Made by a program: the position numbers and the translations under genes. Positions 42,856-51,630 of a stretch of 63,362 nucleotides of DNA are shown here, piece after piece. The stretch covers positions 1 to 63,362 of the forward strand of contig NZ_FOFV01000030.1 of NCBI RefSeq assembly GCF_900111005.1, written 5' to 3'. Position 1 is the stretch's first letter. The number at the start of each line of letters is the position of its first letter. This stretch comes from Lentzea albida. Its GTDB lineage: Bacteria; Actinomycetota; Actinomycetes; Mycobacteriales; Pseudonocardiaceae. Below the pieces are notes generated by a model. The model searched no databases. It worked only from the letters and a program-made list of their open reading frames with translations, and was not told the origin of the DNA.

Positions 42856-43674
42856 TCAGGTCAGGATGCCGGTGATCAGCTGCCTCGATTCTTCCGGATT
42901 CAGAGCTTGATCGTCGAGCCGCTTCACCACTGATGCGTAGACGGCGAGTGAGGCCGGGTCTTCGAGGAAAAGACCGGAGTTCTCGCCCTCCAGGAAGACC
43001 ACGGGCTCGAACTTCTCGTAGCCGAGGCGGATGAATGATCCGGAAACACCGGCGTGGGCTCCGATCGCGGCCGGCACGATTCGCACGGTGATGTAAGAAC
43101 GCTGCGCCATCCCCAGGAGGTGGATGTATTGGTCTTTCATCACGTCCGGTCCACCCACCGGGAGGCGGAGAGCGTATTCGTGGATGTAGAAGACGAACGT
43201 GCGGCTCCAGTGGAAGAGCTTGTGGCGTTCGAGCTTCGCGGCGATGACTTCTTCGTAGTCGACCGCCTCCGGGCGAACCACTCCACCGATGGCCGCACGC
43301 ATGTAGTCGGTGGTCTGGAGGTGACCCGGGACGAGGAGCGAAGACCAGACGGTGATCTCGTTGGCCAGGCGTTCCTGCTCCAGGAGTGCGGGTACCCGGT
43401 CATCGGGGAACTTGAGGTACCCGCGCACCCGAGTCTCGCGGTACAGGGCGAGCAGGTGCCGGGTCACGTCCGGCTTGACGCGGCAGTAGCCGAGCAGCTG
43501 CATCACTTCGGCTTCGGTCACGCCGCCTTTGCCGCGGACCATGTCGGACAGCTTCGCTTCGTCCCAGCCGAGTTCTTCAGCGATCTTGCGGTGGGTCAGC
43601 CCGGTCTGCTCGATGATCCGCCGAACAGCGTCACCGAACTCGCGTCCCACCACACTGGACTTTCGTCGTGGCAT
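42856..43674 (-). CDS. XRE-type helix-turn-helix regulator with DUF5753 domain (WhiJ-like)
   Basis: A 272-residue protein. The N-terminal XRE helix-turn-helix is TGLTHRKIAEELGWDEAKLS (about residues 24-43). The C-terminal DUF5753 domain has PGHLQTTDYMRAAIGG and ends in VYASVVKRLDDQALNPEESR. In Streptomyces such regulators control development and antibiotic production together with a small DUF397 partner. The promoter region upstream holds three CCGGTAC half-sites. Confidence 0.9.
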   Translation of the reverse strand: MPRRKSSVVGREFGDAVRRIIEQTGLTHRKIAEELGWDEAKLSDMVRGKGGVTEAEVMQLLGYCRVKPDVTRHLLALYRETRVRGYLKFPDDRVPALLEQERLANEITVWSSLLVPGHLQTTDYMRAAIGGVVRPEAVDYEEVIAAKLERHKLFHWSRTFVFYIHEYALRLPVGGPDVMKDQYIHLLGMAQRSYITVRIVPAAIGAHAGVSGSFIRLGYEKFEPVVFLEGENSGLFLEDPASLAVYASVVKRLDDQALNPEESRQLITGILT

Positions 43675-43696
43675 GCCGACGAAAGTAGAAGCAGAA

Positions 43697-43760
43697 CCGG
43701 TACCGGCTCCATTGTTTCCTTCCGAATGTGCCTGAAGGAAGTAGTTCTTGGAGCCGGTAC
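43697..43760. promoter_or_regulatory. Nested inverted repeats between kbl and the XRE gene
   Basis: CCGGTACCGG (43697-43706) is a palindrome; GTACCGGCTCC (43700-43710) and GGAGCCGGTAC (43750-43760) form an 11-bp perfect inverted repeat. Inside it TTCCTTC (43716-43722) pairs with GAAGGAA (43734-43740). It could be the kbl terminator, the XRE operator, or both. There is no T tract. Confidence 0.6.
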
Positions 43761-43771
43761 AAGTCCTACCT

Positions 43772-44950
43772 TTACATCTTCTCCCGTGCGGCGATGAACG
43801 CGTCGACGGCGCGGTTAACGTCCTCGGTGGTGTGTGAAGCCGACATCTGCGTGCGAATTCGCGCCTTGCCGTGCGGCACGACCGGGTACGAGAACCCGAT
43901 CACGTAGACGCCCTGCTCCAGCAACAGGTCCGCGAGGCGCGCCGCCTCCGCCGCGTCGCCGATCATCACGGGGATGATCGGGTGCTCGCCCGGCAGGAGG
44001 TCGAAGCCGGCCTCGGTCATCCGCCGGCGGAACAGCTCGGTGTTCGACCGCAGCTGGGTGAGCAGCTCCGTGGACGACGACAGCATGTCCAGCGTGGCGA
44101 TCGCGGCAGCGGTGATCGACGGCGCGAGCGAGTTCGAGAAGAGGTACGGGCGCGAGCGCTGGCGCAGCAGTTCGACGATCTCCTTGCGGCCGGACGTGTA
44201 GCCGCCGGACGCGCCGCCCAGGGCCTTGCCGAGGGTGCCGGTGACGATGTCGACGCGGTCCTGCACGCCGAAGAGCTCCGGGGTGCCGCGGCCGGTCGGG
44301 CCGGTGAAGCCGACGGCGTGCGAGTCGTCGACCATGACCAGGGCGTTGTAGCGCTCGGCCAGGTCGCAGATCTCGTCGAGCGGCGCGAGGTAGCCGTCCA
44401 TCGAGAAGACGCCGTCGGTCGCGATGAGGCGGTAGCGGGCGTCGGAGGCGTCCTTGAGCTGGCGCTCCAGGTCGTCCATGTCGCGGTTCTTGTAGCGGAA
44501 CCGGCGAGCCTTCGACAGGCGCACGCCGTCGATGATCGAGGCGTGGTTCAGCTCGTCGGAGATGATCGCGTCCTCGGCGCCGAGCAGCGTCTCGAACAGG
44601 CCGCCGTTGGCGTCGAAGCAGGAGCTGTAGAGGATCGTGTCCTCGGTGCCGAGGAACTCGCTGAGCTTGCGCTCCAGTTCCTTGTGCGGCTCCTGGGTGC
44701 CGCAGATGAACCGCACCGAGGCCATGCCGAAGCCCCAGTCGTCGAGGGCCTTCTTGGCGGCCTCGATGAGCTGCGGGTGGTCGGCGAGGCCGAGGTAGTT
44801 GTTGGCGCAGAAGTTCAGCACCTCGTCACCGGAACCGACCCTGACGGCGGCGTTCTGCGGGGTGGCGATGACGCGTTCGGACTTGTAGAGCCCGGCCTCC
44901 CTGATCTCCCCGATGGTCTTGAGGAGGTCGTTCTTGAGCTCGCCGTACAT
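43772..44950 (-). CDS. kbl: Glycine C-acetyltransferase (2-amino-3-ketobutyrate CoA ligase)
   Basis: A 392-residue PLP enzyme that splits 2-amino-3-ketobutyrate with CoA into glycine and acetyl-CoA, the second step of threonine degradation. The PLP lysine is in GTLGKALGGASGGY, and the aspartate/histidine region is MVDDSHAVGFTGPTGRG. The ATG at 44950 shares one base with the tdh stop (TGATG), so the two are translationally coupled; a longer start at 44986 would run inside tdh. Confidence 0.95.
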   Translation of the reverse strand: MYGELKNDLLKTIGEIREAGLYKSERVIATPQNAAVRVGSGDEVLNFCANNYLGLADHPQLIEAAKKALDDWGFGMASVRFICGTQEPHKELERKLSEFLGTEDTILYSSCFDANGGLFETLLGAEDAIISDELNHASIIDGVRLSKARRFRYKNRDMDDLERQLKDASDARYRLIATDGVFSMDGYLAPLDEICDLAERYNALVMVDDSHAVGFTGPTGRGTPELFGVQDRVDIVTGTLGKALGGASGGYTSGRKEIVELLRQRSRPYLFSNSLAPSITAAAIATLDMLSSSTELLTQLRSNTELFRRRMTEAGFDLLPGEHPIIPVMIGDAAEAARLADLLLEQGVYVIGFSYPVVPHGKARIRTQMSASHTTEDVNRAVDAFIAAREKM

Positions 44951-45981
44951 CAGGCTCCCGTCCAGTCGAGGATGACCTTGCCGCACTTGCCTTCGCGCGC
45001 GGTCGCAAACGCTTCTGCGTGCTGCGTGTGGTCGTACCGGTGGGTGATCACCGGCGCGAGGTCGAGGCCGCGCTGCAGCAGCACGGTCATCGAGTACCAG
45101 GTCTCGAACATCTCGCGGCCGTAGATCCCCTTGATGTGCAGCATCTTCAGCACGACGCTGCTCCAGTCGACGGAGAACTCGTCCGCGGGCAGCCCGAGCA
45201 TGGCGATGCGGCCGCCGTGGGCCATGTTCGCGATCATGTCGCGCATCGCGACGGGCTTGCCGGACATCTCCATGCCGACGTCGAAGCCCTCGGCCATGCC
45301 GAGCTCGGCCTGGGCGTCCGCGATGGTCATCTGGGAGACGTTCACGGCGAGGTCTACGCCGACCTTGCGGGCGAGGTCCAGGCGGTGCTCGGAGATGTCG
45401 GTGATGACGACGTTGCGCGCGCCCGCGTGCTTGGCGACGGCGGCGGCCATGATGCCGATGGGGCCGGCGCCGGTGATGATCACGTCCTCGCCGATGACGG
45501 GGAAGCTCAGCGCGGTGTGCACGGCGTTGCCGAACGGGTCGAAGATCGCGGCCACGTCCAGGTCGACGGGCGTGCGGTGCACCCAGGCGTTCTGCTCGGG
45601 CAGCACGACGTACTGCGCGAACGCGCCGTTGGAGTGCACGCCGAGACCGCGCGTGTTCGCGCAGAGGTGGCGCCGGCCGGCCTTGCAGTTGCGGCAGGTC
45701 CCGCAGACGAGGTGGCCCTCGCCGCTGACCAGGTCACCTGTTTTGACGCCGGTGACGGAGGCGCCGACCTCGACGACCTCGCCGACGAACTCGTGCCCGA
45801 GGACCAGCGGCGCCTTGATGTTGGTCGCGGCCCAGTCGTCCCACGAGTCGATGTGCAGATCGGTGCCGCAGATGCCGGTGCGCAGCACCCTGACCAGCAC
45901 GTCCGTCGGACCCGGTGTCGGGTCGGGGACGTCGGTCAGTTCGAGTCCAGGCCCAGCGGCGACCTTGACGAGAGCCTTCAT
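44950..45981 (-). CDS. tdh: L-threonine 3-dehydrogenase
   Basis: A 343-residue zinc-dependent medium-chain dehydrogenase that oxidises threonine to 2-amino-3-ketobutyrate with NAD. Catalytic zinc ligands are in GICGTDLHI and GHEFVGEV; four structural-zinc cysteines are in CGTCRNCKAGRRHLC. The NAD motif is ITGAGPIGIMAAAVA. It is paired with kbl, and the unit supplies glycine and acetyl-CoA. Confidence 0.96.
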   Translation of the reverse strand: MKALVKVAAGPGLELTDVPDPTPGPTDVLVRVLRTGICGTDLHIDSWDDWAATNIKAPLVLGHEFVGEVVEVGASVTGVKTGDLVSGEGHLVCGTCRNCKAGRRHLCANTRGLGVHSNGAFAQYVVLPEQNAWVHRTPVDLDVAAIFDPFGNAVHTALSFPVIGEDVIITGAGPIGIMAAAVAKHAGARNVVITDISEHRLDLARKVGVDLAVNVSQMTIADAQAELGMAEGFDVGMEMSGKPVAMRDMIANMAHGGRIAMLGLPADEFSVDWSSVVLKMLHIKGIYGREMFETWYSMTVLLQRGLDLAPVITHRYDHTQHAEAFATAREGKCGKVILDWTGA

Positions 45982-46017
45982 GCGGGAAGTCTCACCCTTT
46001 GCTGCTTGTGCAGTCCA

Positions 46018-47472
46018 TCAGGACTTTCTGAAGTTGTTGTGCAGTTCAGCTTCATTGGCGATGTTGCGCACCATGCCGCCGAACACGATGCCGTGGAAGG
46101 GGTAGACGGCCGCCCAGTAGAGGTGGCCGGCGAGCCCTTTGGGCACGAACACGGCACGTTGGCGGTAAGTGGACCCGTGTCCCTCGTTCGCCGCCACTCG
46201 AAGCTCCAACCAGGCCTTCCCGGGCACCTTCATCTCGGCGCGCAACCGCAGCAGCGAGCCCCGTTCGATCTCCTCCACGCGCCACCAGTCGAGGGCCTCG
46301 CCGACGTTCAACCGGTGCGGGTCCCGCCGCCCGCGCCGCAGCCCGACACCGCCCGCGAGCCGGTCCATCCACCCGCGCACCGCCCATGCCAGCGGGAACG
46401 AGTACCAGCCGCGTTCGCCGCCGATACCCTCGACGACCTCCCACAGCCGTTCCGGGCTCGCGGTCGTCCGCCGCTCCCGTTCGTCGACGTAGACCGACCC
46501 GCCGGACCAGTCGGGGTCGCTCGGCAACGGCTCGCTGGGCGCCCCCGGCAGCGATGCCCCCGACCAGCGCGTCTCCACGTCGGCGTCGCGGACCTTGTCG
46601 AGCGCGAGCTCCACGGCCTTGTCGTAGCCGATGTTCTCGCCCGGCAGCAGCGTCTCGATGTCGTTCTCGCGGCACACCACCTCGTGCACCAGCGACTCGA
46701 TCAACGGCCTCGCGATCGACTTCGGCACGGGCGTGACCACGTTGACCCAGTGCGACGACAGGCCCGGCGTCAGCACGGGCACGGGCAGCACGCGGCGCCT
46801 CGGCAGGCCCGCGACCTCGGCGTACCGCAGCATCATCTGCAGGTACGTCAGCACGTCCGGGCCGCCGATGTCGAACGTGCGGTTCTGGTTCTCCAACGTC
46901 GTGGCGTCTACCAGGTAGCGCAGCACGTCCCGCACGGCGATCGGCTGGATCCGGTTGTGCACCCAGCGCGGCGTCACCATGACCGGCAGCCGTTCGGTGA
47001 GGTAGCGCAGCATCTCGAAGCTCGCCGAGCCCGAACCGATGATCACCGCGGCCTGCAGCACGACGGCCTGGACCGGTGACCGCAGGAAGACGTCGCCGAC
47101 CTCCTTGCGCGAGGCCAGGTGCGGCGACAGCTCGGTGCCCTCGGGGTGCAGCCCACCGAGGTAGACGATCCGCCGCACGCCGGCGCGTTCGGCAGCGCGA
47201 GCGGTGTTCTCGGCGGCCTTGCGGTCGGCGTCGGCGAAGTCCTTGTCGTGCAGCGAGTGCACGAGGTAGTGCACGACCTCGATGTCGCGCATGGCCTCGT
47301 CGAGGTCACCGAGCACGTCTCCGCGCACGATCTCGACGTCGGCCGCCCACGGGACGTCGCGCAGCTTCTCAGGGGAACGCACGAGGCAGCGGACCTCGTG
47401 CCCTTCGGCCAGCAGCCGGGGCACGAGACGTCCGCCGAGGTACCCGGTCGCGCCGGTCACGAGACAACGCAT
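46018..47472 (-). CDS. NAD(P)-binding protein with DUF2867 domain
   Basis: A 484-residue two-domain protein. Residues 1-290 are an atypical SDR/NmrA-like fold (MRCLVTGATGYLGGRLVPRL at the start). The C-terminal DUF2867 domain (about 330-480; RDPHRLNVGEALDWWRVEEI) resembles SRPBCC-like ligand-binding folds. No classical YxxxK is visible in the expected place, so it may bind the nucleotide without catalysis. It lies 36 bases before tdh on the same strand. Confidence 0.85.
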   Translation of the reverse strand: MRCLVTGATGYLGGRLVPRLLAEGHEVRCLVRSPEKLRDVPWAADVEIVRGDVLGDLDEAMRDIEVVHYLVHSLHDKDFADADRKAAENTARAAERAGVRRIVYLGGLHPEGTELSPHLASRKEVGDVFLRSPVQAVVLQAAVIIGSGSASFEMLRYLTERLPVMVTPRWVHNRIQPIAVRDVLRYLVDATTLENQNRTFDIGGPDVLTYLQMMLRYAEVAGLPRRRVLPVPVLTPGLSSHWVNVVTPVPKSIARPLIESLVHEVVCRENDIETLLPGENIGYDKAVELALDKVRDADVETRWSGASLPGAPSEPLPSDPDWSGGSVYVDERERRTTASPERLWEVVEGIGGERGWYSFPLAWAVRGWMDRLAGGVGLRRGRRDPHRLNVGEALDWWRVEEIERGSLLRLRAEMKVPGKAWLELRVAANEGHGSTYRQRAVFVPKGLAGHLYWAAVYPFHGIVFGGMVRNIANEAELHNNFRKS

Positions 47473-47508
47473 GCCTCGATCCTGCGGCTTGCCGGGGCGG
47501 CCCGCAGA

Positions 47509-48045
47509 TCAGCGCTTGGAGCGCTTGATCACCACGGTTCCGCCGCGCACCACGCCCTTGAGCTGGAAGTGCGGGCTGCCGGCCGTGTTGCGGACCTTGT
47601 CCTTCACCTCGCCGGCGGTGATCTCGACCGCGTCGAAGTTGAGCGACGCCCCCGCCGGCAGCAGCATCTTCACGGTGCCCAGCGACACGTCCAGGTCGAC
47701 GTTGACCACGGGCGGCACCTCGGCGGCGGTGAAGTCGAGGTTCGTGGTGCCGAGGGTGTTGCGGATGACGAGCTCGTTCGGCACGACCCAGTGGCCCTTG
47801 CGGGTCGTGGTGCTCATCGTGTTCTTCAGTTCGGTGCGCTCGCGGGCCAGCTCGTTGTTGACCATGCCGGGCAGGTCGATCAGCACGGCGTTGAGGTCGG
47901 CCCTGGTCTTCGCGGCGAGAGCGGTGTCCGTGCGGACGGTGAACTCGTCCAGCGTGATCATGCCCCGGCCCACCGCCTTGTTCAGCAGGCTGACGACGTG
48001 CTCACGTTCCGCGTCGGACACGCGTAAGTCTCTCGGATCTGTCAT
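47509..48045 (-). CDS. DUF1707 (SHOCT-like) protein
   Basis: A 178-residue cytoplasmic protein. Its N-terminal DUF1707 domain (RDLRVSDAEREHVVSLLNKA, through residue 55) resembles SHOCT domains; a C-terminal beta-rich half with LVIRNTLGTTNLDFTAAEV resembles cell-wall-stress (LiaF/DUF2154-like) domains. ATG 48045 overlaps the response regulator stop (ATGA). It ends the sensor kinase/regulator operon and may report envelope state. Confidence 0.85.
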   Translation of the reverse strand: MTDPRDLRVSDAEREHVVSLLNKAVGRGMITLDEFTVRTDTALAAKTRADLNAVLIDLPGMVNNELARERTELKNTMSTTTRKGHWVVPNELVIRNTLGTTNLDFTAAEVPPVVNVDLDVSLGTVKMLLPAGASLNFDAVEITAGEVKDKVRNTAGSPHFQLKGVVRGGTVVIKRSKR

Positions 48046-48704
48046 TTCTCTGCCTCCGGTTCGGCGTCGAGACCGTGCTCGATGGCATAACGCGCCAGCT
48101 CCACCCGGTTGTGCAGTTGGAGTTTCCGCAAAGTCGACTGGACGTGGTTCTCGACCGTGCGGTGGGAGATCACCAGGCGGTTCGCGATCTGTCGTGCGGT
48201 CAGGCCCTTGGCCACCAGCCGCAGCACCTCGGTCTCCCGGTCGGTGAGCTGGGGCTTCTCCTCTGAGTCGTCCGGCGCGGCGGCCATGCGCCGGTACTCG
48301 CCCAGCACCAGGCCCGCGAGCCCGGCCGTGAACACCGCGTCGCCGGCGGCGGTCCGGGAGACGGCCTCGACCAGTTCCTCGGAGGACGCGGACTTCACCA
48401 GGTAGCCGGACGCGCCCGCCTTCACGGCCTGCAGCACGTCGTCGTGCTCGCCGGACGCGGACAGCACGAGCACGCGCGTCTCCGGCAGCTCGCTGGTGAT
48501 CATCGCGGTGGCGTCCACGCCGGACAGTTCGCCGAGGTTGAGGTCCATCAGGACCACGTTCGGCCGCACCGCCTTCGCGATGCGCACGGCCGAGGGCGCG
48601 TCGCCCGCGGTCGCCACGATCTCGAAGCCGCGTTCCTGGAGATCGCGCGCGACGCCTTCGCGCCACATCGGGTGGTCGTCCACGACCATCACCGAGACCG
48701 TCAC
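48042..48704 (-). CDS. NarL/FixJ-type response regulator (MacR-like)
   Basis: A 220-residue two-domain regulator. The receiver domain has the acidic pair in VMVVDDHP and phospho-acceptor Asp in VVLMDLNLG. The LuxR-type output domain is LTDRETEVLRLVAKGLTARQ followed by a recognition helix with SHRTVENHV. GTG 48704 is chosen because it overlaps the kinase stop (GTGA). It is the partner of the adjoining sensor kinase. Confidence 0.93.
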   Translation of the reverse strand: MTVSVMVVDDHPMWREGVARDLQERGFEIVATAGDAPSAVRIAKAVRPNVVLMDLNLGELSGVDATAMITSELPETRVLVLSASGEHDDVLQAVKAGASGYLVKSASSEELVEAVSRTAAGDAVFTAGLAGLVLGEYRRMAAAPDDSEEKPQLTDRETEVLRLVAKGLTARQIANRLVISHRTVENHVQSTLRKLQLHNRVELARYAIEHGLDAEPEAEK

Positions 48705-49861
48705 CTTGCCGCCCCCTTCCTGAACACCCGAACCTCCCACTCCGTGCCCTCCCCCGGCCCGGTCTGGAGCTCCAGCGTTCCGCCGAGCGACTCCACCCGG
48801 CCTTTGATCGACTTCTCGATCCCCATCCTGCCCTCCGCGGCGGCCACCGCGATCCGGCCTTCCGGGATCCCCGGACCATCGTCCCTGACGCTGAGCACGA
48901 TTTCCTCACCGAGGTCTTCCAGCAGCACCCAGGCCCGCGCGTCCTCGCCGGCGTGCTTGTCCACGTTGGACAGCGCCTCGCGCACCAGCGACGTGAGCTC
49001 GACGGCCGCGGCGGACGCGAACATCACCTGCGTGGCGGGCGTCGAGACCTGGATCCTGGGCGTGGCGAGGACCTGCAGCCCGGGGCGCAGGTCGATCTCT
49101 CCATCCACAGTGGAGTCGACGGGAGCGGCGGCCACCAGGTTCCTCAGCGCCACCTCCTGCTCACCGGCCATCTTCGCCAGCTCGGCGGCCTCGCCACCGA
49201 CCTCCAGGCCGCGCTTGCGCACGCGGGCGAGGACCTGCAGCACGCTGTCGTGGATCGAACGGGCAAGGCGCTCGCGTTCCGCCGTCGCCGCTTCGGCCCT
49301 CAAGGCCTGCGCGAGGAGCACCGCGGACCGCCGTGCCGTGGCCGAGGCCATGCCGACGACCATGCCCGCGCCGCCCAGCAGCACGACGTCGCGCAGCAGG
49401 TCGAGGCTCGGCACGCCCTTGCTGAGGTAGGTGGAGAGGCCGACCGCCAGCCCGCCCGCGAGACCCGCGTACGCCCCGCCGAGCGCGCCCAGCGCCACGG
49501 CCGGCACGCACGCCCAGATCGTCGTGATCAGCGGGACGTTGAGGGTCAGCAGCTGGTGGTCGGACATGATCAACGGCGACAACGACATCAGGCCGCAGGT
49601 CAGGACGAGGTCGACGAGCACGATCGGCCACCGCCTGCCCCACGTCGTGCTGTAGGCGCGGCTGGTGAAGACGGACCACAGCGCCATCACCCCGAGCGTC
49701 ACCCACGCGAGCCACGGCCGGACGTACTCGGAGTGGTTCTCGATGACGTTCACCGCGGCGAAGAGGAATGTGACTATGCGTAGCGCAATCGTCCCGCGCC
49801 ACAGGGGCGTGGCCGGGTCTTCGATCACCTTCGTCACACGTTCGGCTGGCTCGTTGCGCAC
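48701..49861 (-). CDS. MacS-like sensor histidine kinase
   Basis: A 386-residue membrane kinase. Five to six transmembrane segments (DUF5931-like sensor, about 20-175) precede a dimerisation/phosphoacceptor helix with SIHDSVLQVLARVRKRGLEV and a HATPase domain (EALSNVDKHAG; VRDDGPGIPEG). The phosphorylated His is in SIHDS. The architecture matches the MacRS systems of Streptomyces, which affect morphology and antibiotic production. The signal is unknown. Confidence 0.9.
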   Translation of the reverse strand: MRNEPAERVTKVIEDPATPLWRGTIALRIVTFLFAAVNVIENHSEYVRPWLAWVTLGVMALWSVFTSRAYSTTWGRRWPIVLVDLVLTCGLMSLSPLIMSDHQLLTLNVPLITTIWACVPAVALGALGGAYAGLAGGLAVGLSTYLSKGVPSLDLLRDVVLLGGAGMVVGMASATARRSAVLLAQALRAEAATAERERLARSIHDSVLQVLARVRKRGLEVGGEAAELAKMAGEQEVALRNLVAAAPVDSTVDGEIDLRPGLQVLATPRIQVSTPATQVMFASAAAVELTSLVREALSNVDKHAGEDARAWVLLEDLGEEIVLSVRDDGPGIPEGRIAVAAAEGRMGIEKSIKGRVESLGGTLELQTGPGEGTEWEVRVFRKGAAR

Positions 49862-49978
49862 GCTGTGCTCCTTTCGAGCACCATCCTGCCGCGTGAACGT
49901 GTGCTGGCTAACCCCCAGGTGGCCGTCTTCTGCCGAACGGAGGAATGTGCGACGCTCTCCGGGTTCGGGGGAGGGCGA

Positions 49979-51181
49979 ATGAGGGTGCGCGACTGGCCGT
50001 TGTGGACTTTGCGGCGGCCCGCGCTCTGCTACTGGTTGTTGATCGACGCCGCAGCTTTCGCCACCGTCACCTACGCGATCGTTTCCTCCGAAACGCCGTC
50101 ACCCTCCGAAATCGCCAGGTTCGCCGCCATCGCGGGCACGGCCGGTGCCGTGGTCATCGGCAGCTCCATCTACAGCCACCGCCTCGGCGAGACCGAACGC
50201 AACCCGTGGGCAGCGCACCTCTCGTACCTGACGGCGGGCATCATCGCCCTCCCGCCGAACCTGATGGTGCTCCTGCTGTTCGGCCCGGCACTGCACTGCC
50301 TGCTCGCGCAACGCCCGGAGACCCACCGCTGGCTGTTCACGCTGAGCGCCACCACCCTCGCCGTCTTCGGCACCCGCTACCTGCTCGGCTGGGTCGACCC
50401 GCACGCGAACCTGCTGATCATGACGCTCGGCGCCAGCGCCCTGCTTATCCTCCGCGCCGCCCTGATCGCGTTCGGCCTGAAGCTCCGCCGCCCGAACGCC
50501 ACCTTCGAGGAGAACGTCGGCGAACCCATCGACGCCGTCCTCGGCATCGTCGCCGTGTCGATCGGCGGCCTCATGGGCTGCGTGGCGGAGTCGAACGCGG
50601 TCCACGCCCTCATCGCGGGCCCACCCCTCGCCCTGCTGGAACGAGCGGCCCAACTCCCCCAGTGGCGCCGCTCGGCCCAGCGCGACGCCAAGACCGGCCT
50701 CGCCAACGCCGTGCACTGGGACAGCCGCGCCCGCTCCGAACTCGCCAAGGGCTCCGGCCGCGCCCGCCCGATGGCGGTGATGTTGCTGGACCTCGACCAC
50801 TTCAAACGGGTCAACGACGAGGTCGGCCACCTGGCGGGCGACGCCGCCCTGGCCGCGATCTCGTTGCTGCTGCGCGGCACCGTCCGCCGCGGAGACCTGG
50901 TCGGCCGGTTCGGCGGCGAGGAGTTCGTCGTCCTGCTGCCCGAGGCCACCCCGGACGAGGCCGAGATCGTGGCCGAACGCGTGCGCACGGCCGTGCAGAA
51001 CCTCCGCGTGCCCACGATGGCCACCAACGGGCTGCCGCACGAACTACGCGGCCTGACGGTGTCCATAGGGGTGGCGACGACGACCCGGTTCGGGTACGAG
51101 CTGCCGGACCTGCTGGTGGCGGCGGACGCGGCACTGCTGGCGGCCAAGGCGTACGGCCGCAACCTCGTCTCGATGGCCTAG
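49979..51181 (+). CDS. Membrane diguanylate cyclase (GGDEF)
   Basis: A 400-residue protein with six or seven N-terminal transmembrane helices (about 15-215) and a C-terminal GGDEF domain that makes cyclic di-GMP. The active-site motif GGEEF is at residues 312-316; the inhibitory-site RRGD lies five residues before it; LDLDHFKRVND is the metal motif. It looks catalytically competent and product-inhibited. GGGGAGG precedes ATG 49979. Cyclic di-GMP controls development through BldD in streptomycetes. Confidence 0.92.
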   Translation: MRVRDWPLWTLRRPALCYWLLIDAAAFATVTYAIVSSETPSPSEIARFAAIAGTAGAVVIGSSIYSHRLGETERNPWAAHLSYLTAGIIALPPNLMVLLLFGPALHCLLAQRPETHRWLFTLSATTLAVFGTRYLLGWVDPHANLLIMTLGASALLILRAALIAFGLKLRRPNATFEENVGEPIDAVLGIVAVSIGGLMGCVAESNAVHALIAGPPLALLERAAQLPQWRRSAQRDAKTGLANAVHWDSRARSELAKGSGRARPMAVMLLDLDHFKRVNDEVGHLAGDAALAAISLLLRGTVRRGDLVGRFGGEEFVVLLPEATPDEAEIVAERVRTAVQNLRVPTMATNGLPHELRGLTVSIGVATTTRFGYELPDLLVAADAALLAAKAYGRNLVSMA

Positions 51182-51630
51182 CGGTTCAGGTACTTCGTGA
51201 TCTCCGAAGCCATGTGCTCGTGCGCGAACCGCGCCTTCCCGAACGCGTAGGAGAACAACAGCGCGGGGCACTCGAACGTGACGCCCACCTTGATCCGCAC
51301 CCGGTCGTCCCCCACCTCCGACACCCGCACGTGGCTGGTCAACGTCGTCCGCGGCTGCTGGTGCGCGACGGTGAGCACCTCGTCCTCGCCCCGCACCACC
51401 AGGTCGGCGCGGTAGGTGATGTGCATGCCCACCGGCCCGAACTTCAGCCGTGACGTGACGGCGGTGCTGCGCAGGACCTCCGGCGACGGCGGCGGCACGG
51501 CCTCCGCGCGCACCGCCAGCGGGTGCATCGTGACCAGCCGCGGCACGTCCGCCATCAGGTCGACCGCCGACGCGACCGTGCCCGGACCGGTGATCGTGTA
51601 CTCGAAGGTGCCGGTCCGCACTCGCCTCAA
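51178..51630 (-). CDS. SRPBCC family protein
   Basis: A 150-residue (TTG 51630) or 147-residue (GTG 51621) protein of the START/SRPBCC fold, with the typical N-terminal strand RTGTFEYTITGPGTVASAVD and C-terminal helix. It would bind a hydrophobic ligand; the ligand is unknown. The TTG overlaps the stop of the upstream AI-2E gene; AAGGAG lies close by. It shares a CTAG with the stop of the convergent diguanylate cyclase. Confidence 0.78.
   Translation of the reverse strand: MRRVRTGTFEYTITGPGTVASAVDLMADVPRLVTMHPLAVRAEAVPPPSPEVLRSTAVTSRLKFGPVGMHITYRADLVVRGEDEVLTVAHQQPRTTLTSHVRVSEVGDDRVRIKVGVTFECPALLFSYAFGKARFAHEHMASEITKYLNR

Noticed and set aside
47509..48909. A 466-codon minus-strand frame covering the DUF1707 gene and part of the response regulator/kinase
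   Set aside because: Only the last 178 codons are a real protein; the rest is an out-of-frame shadow of the kinase and regulator genes.
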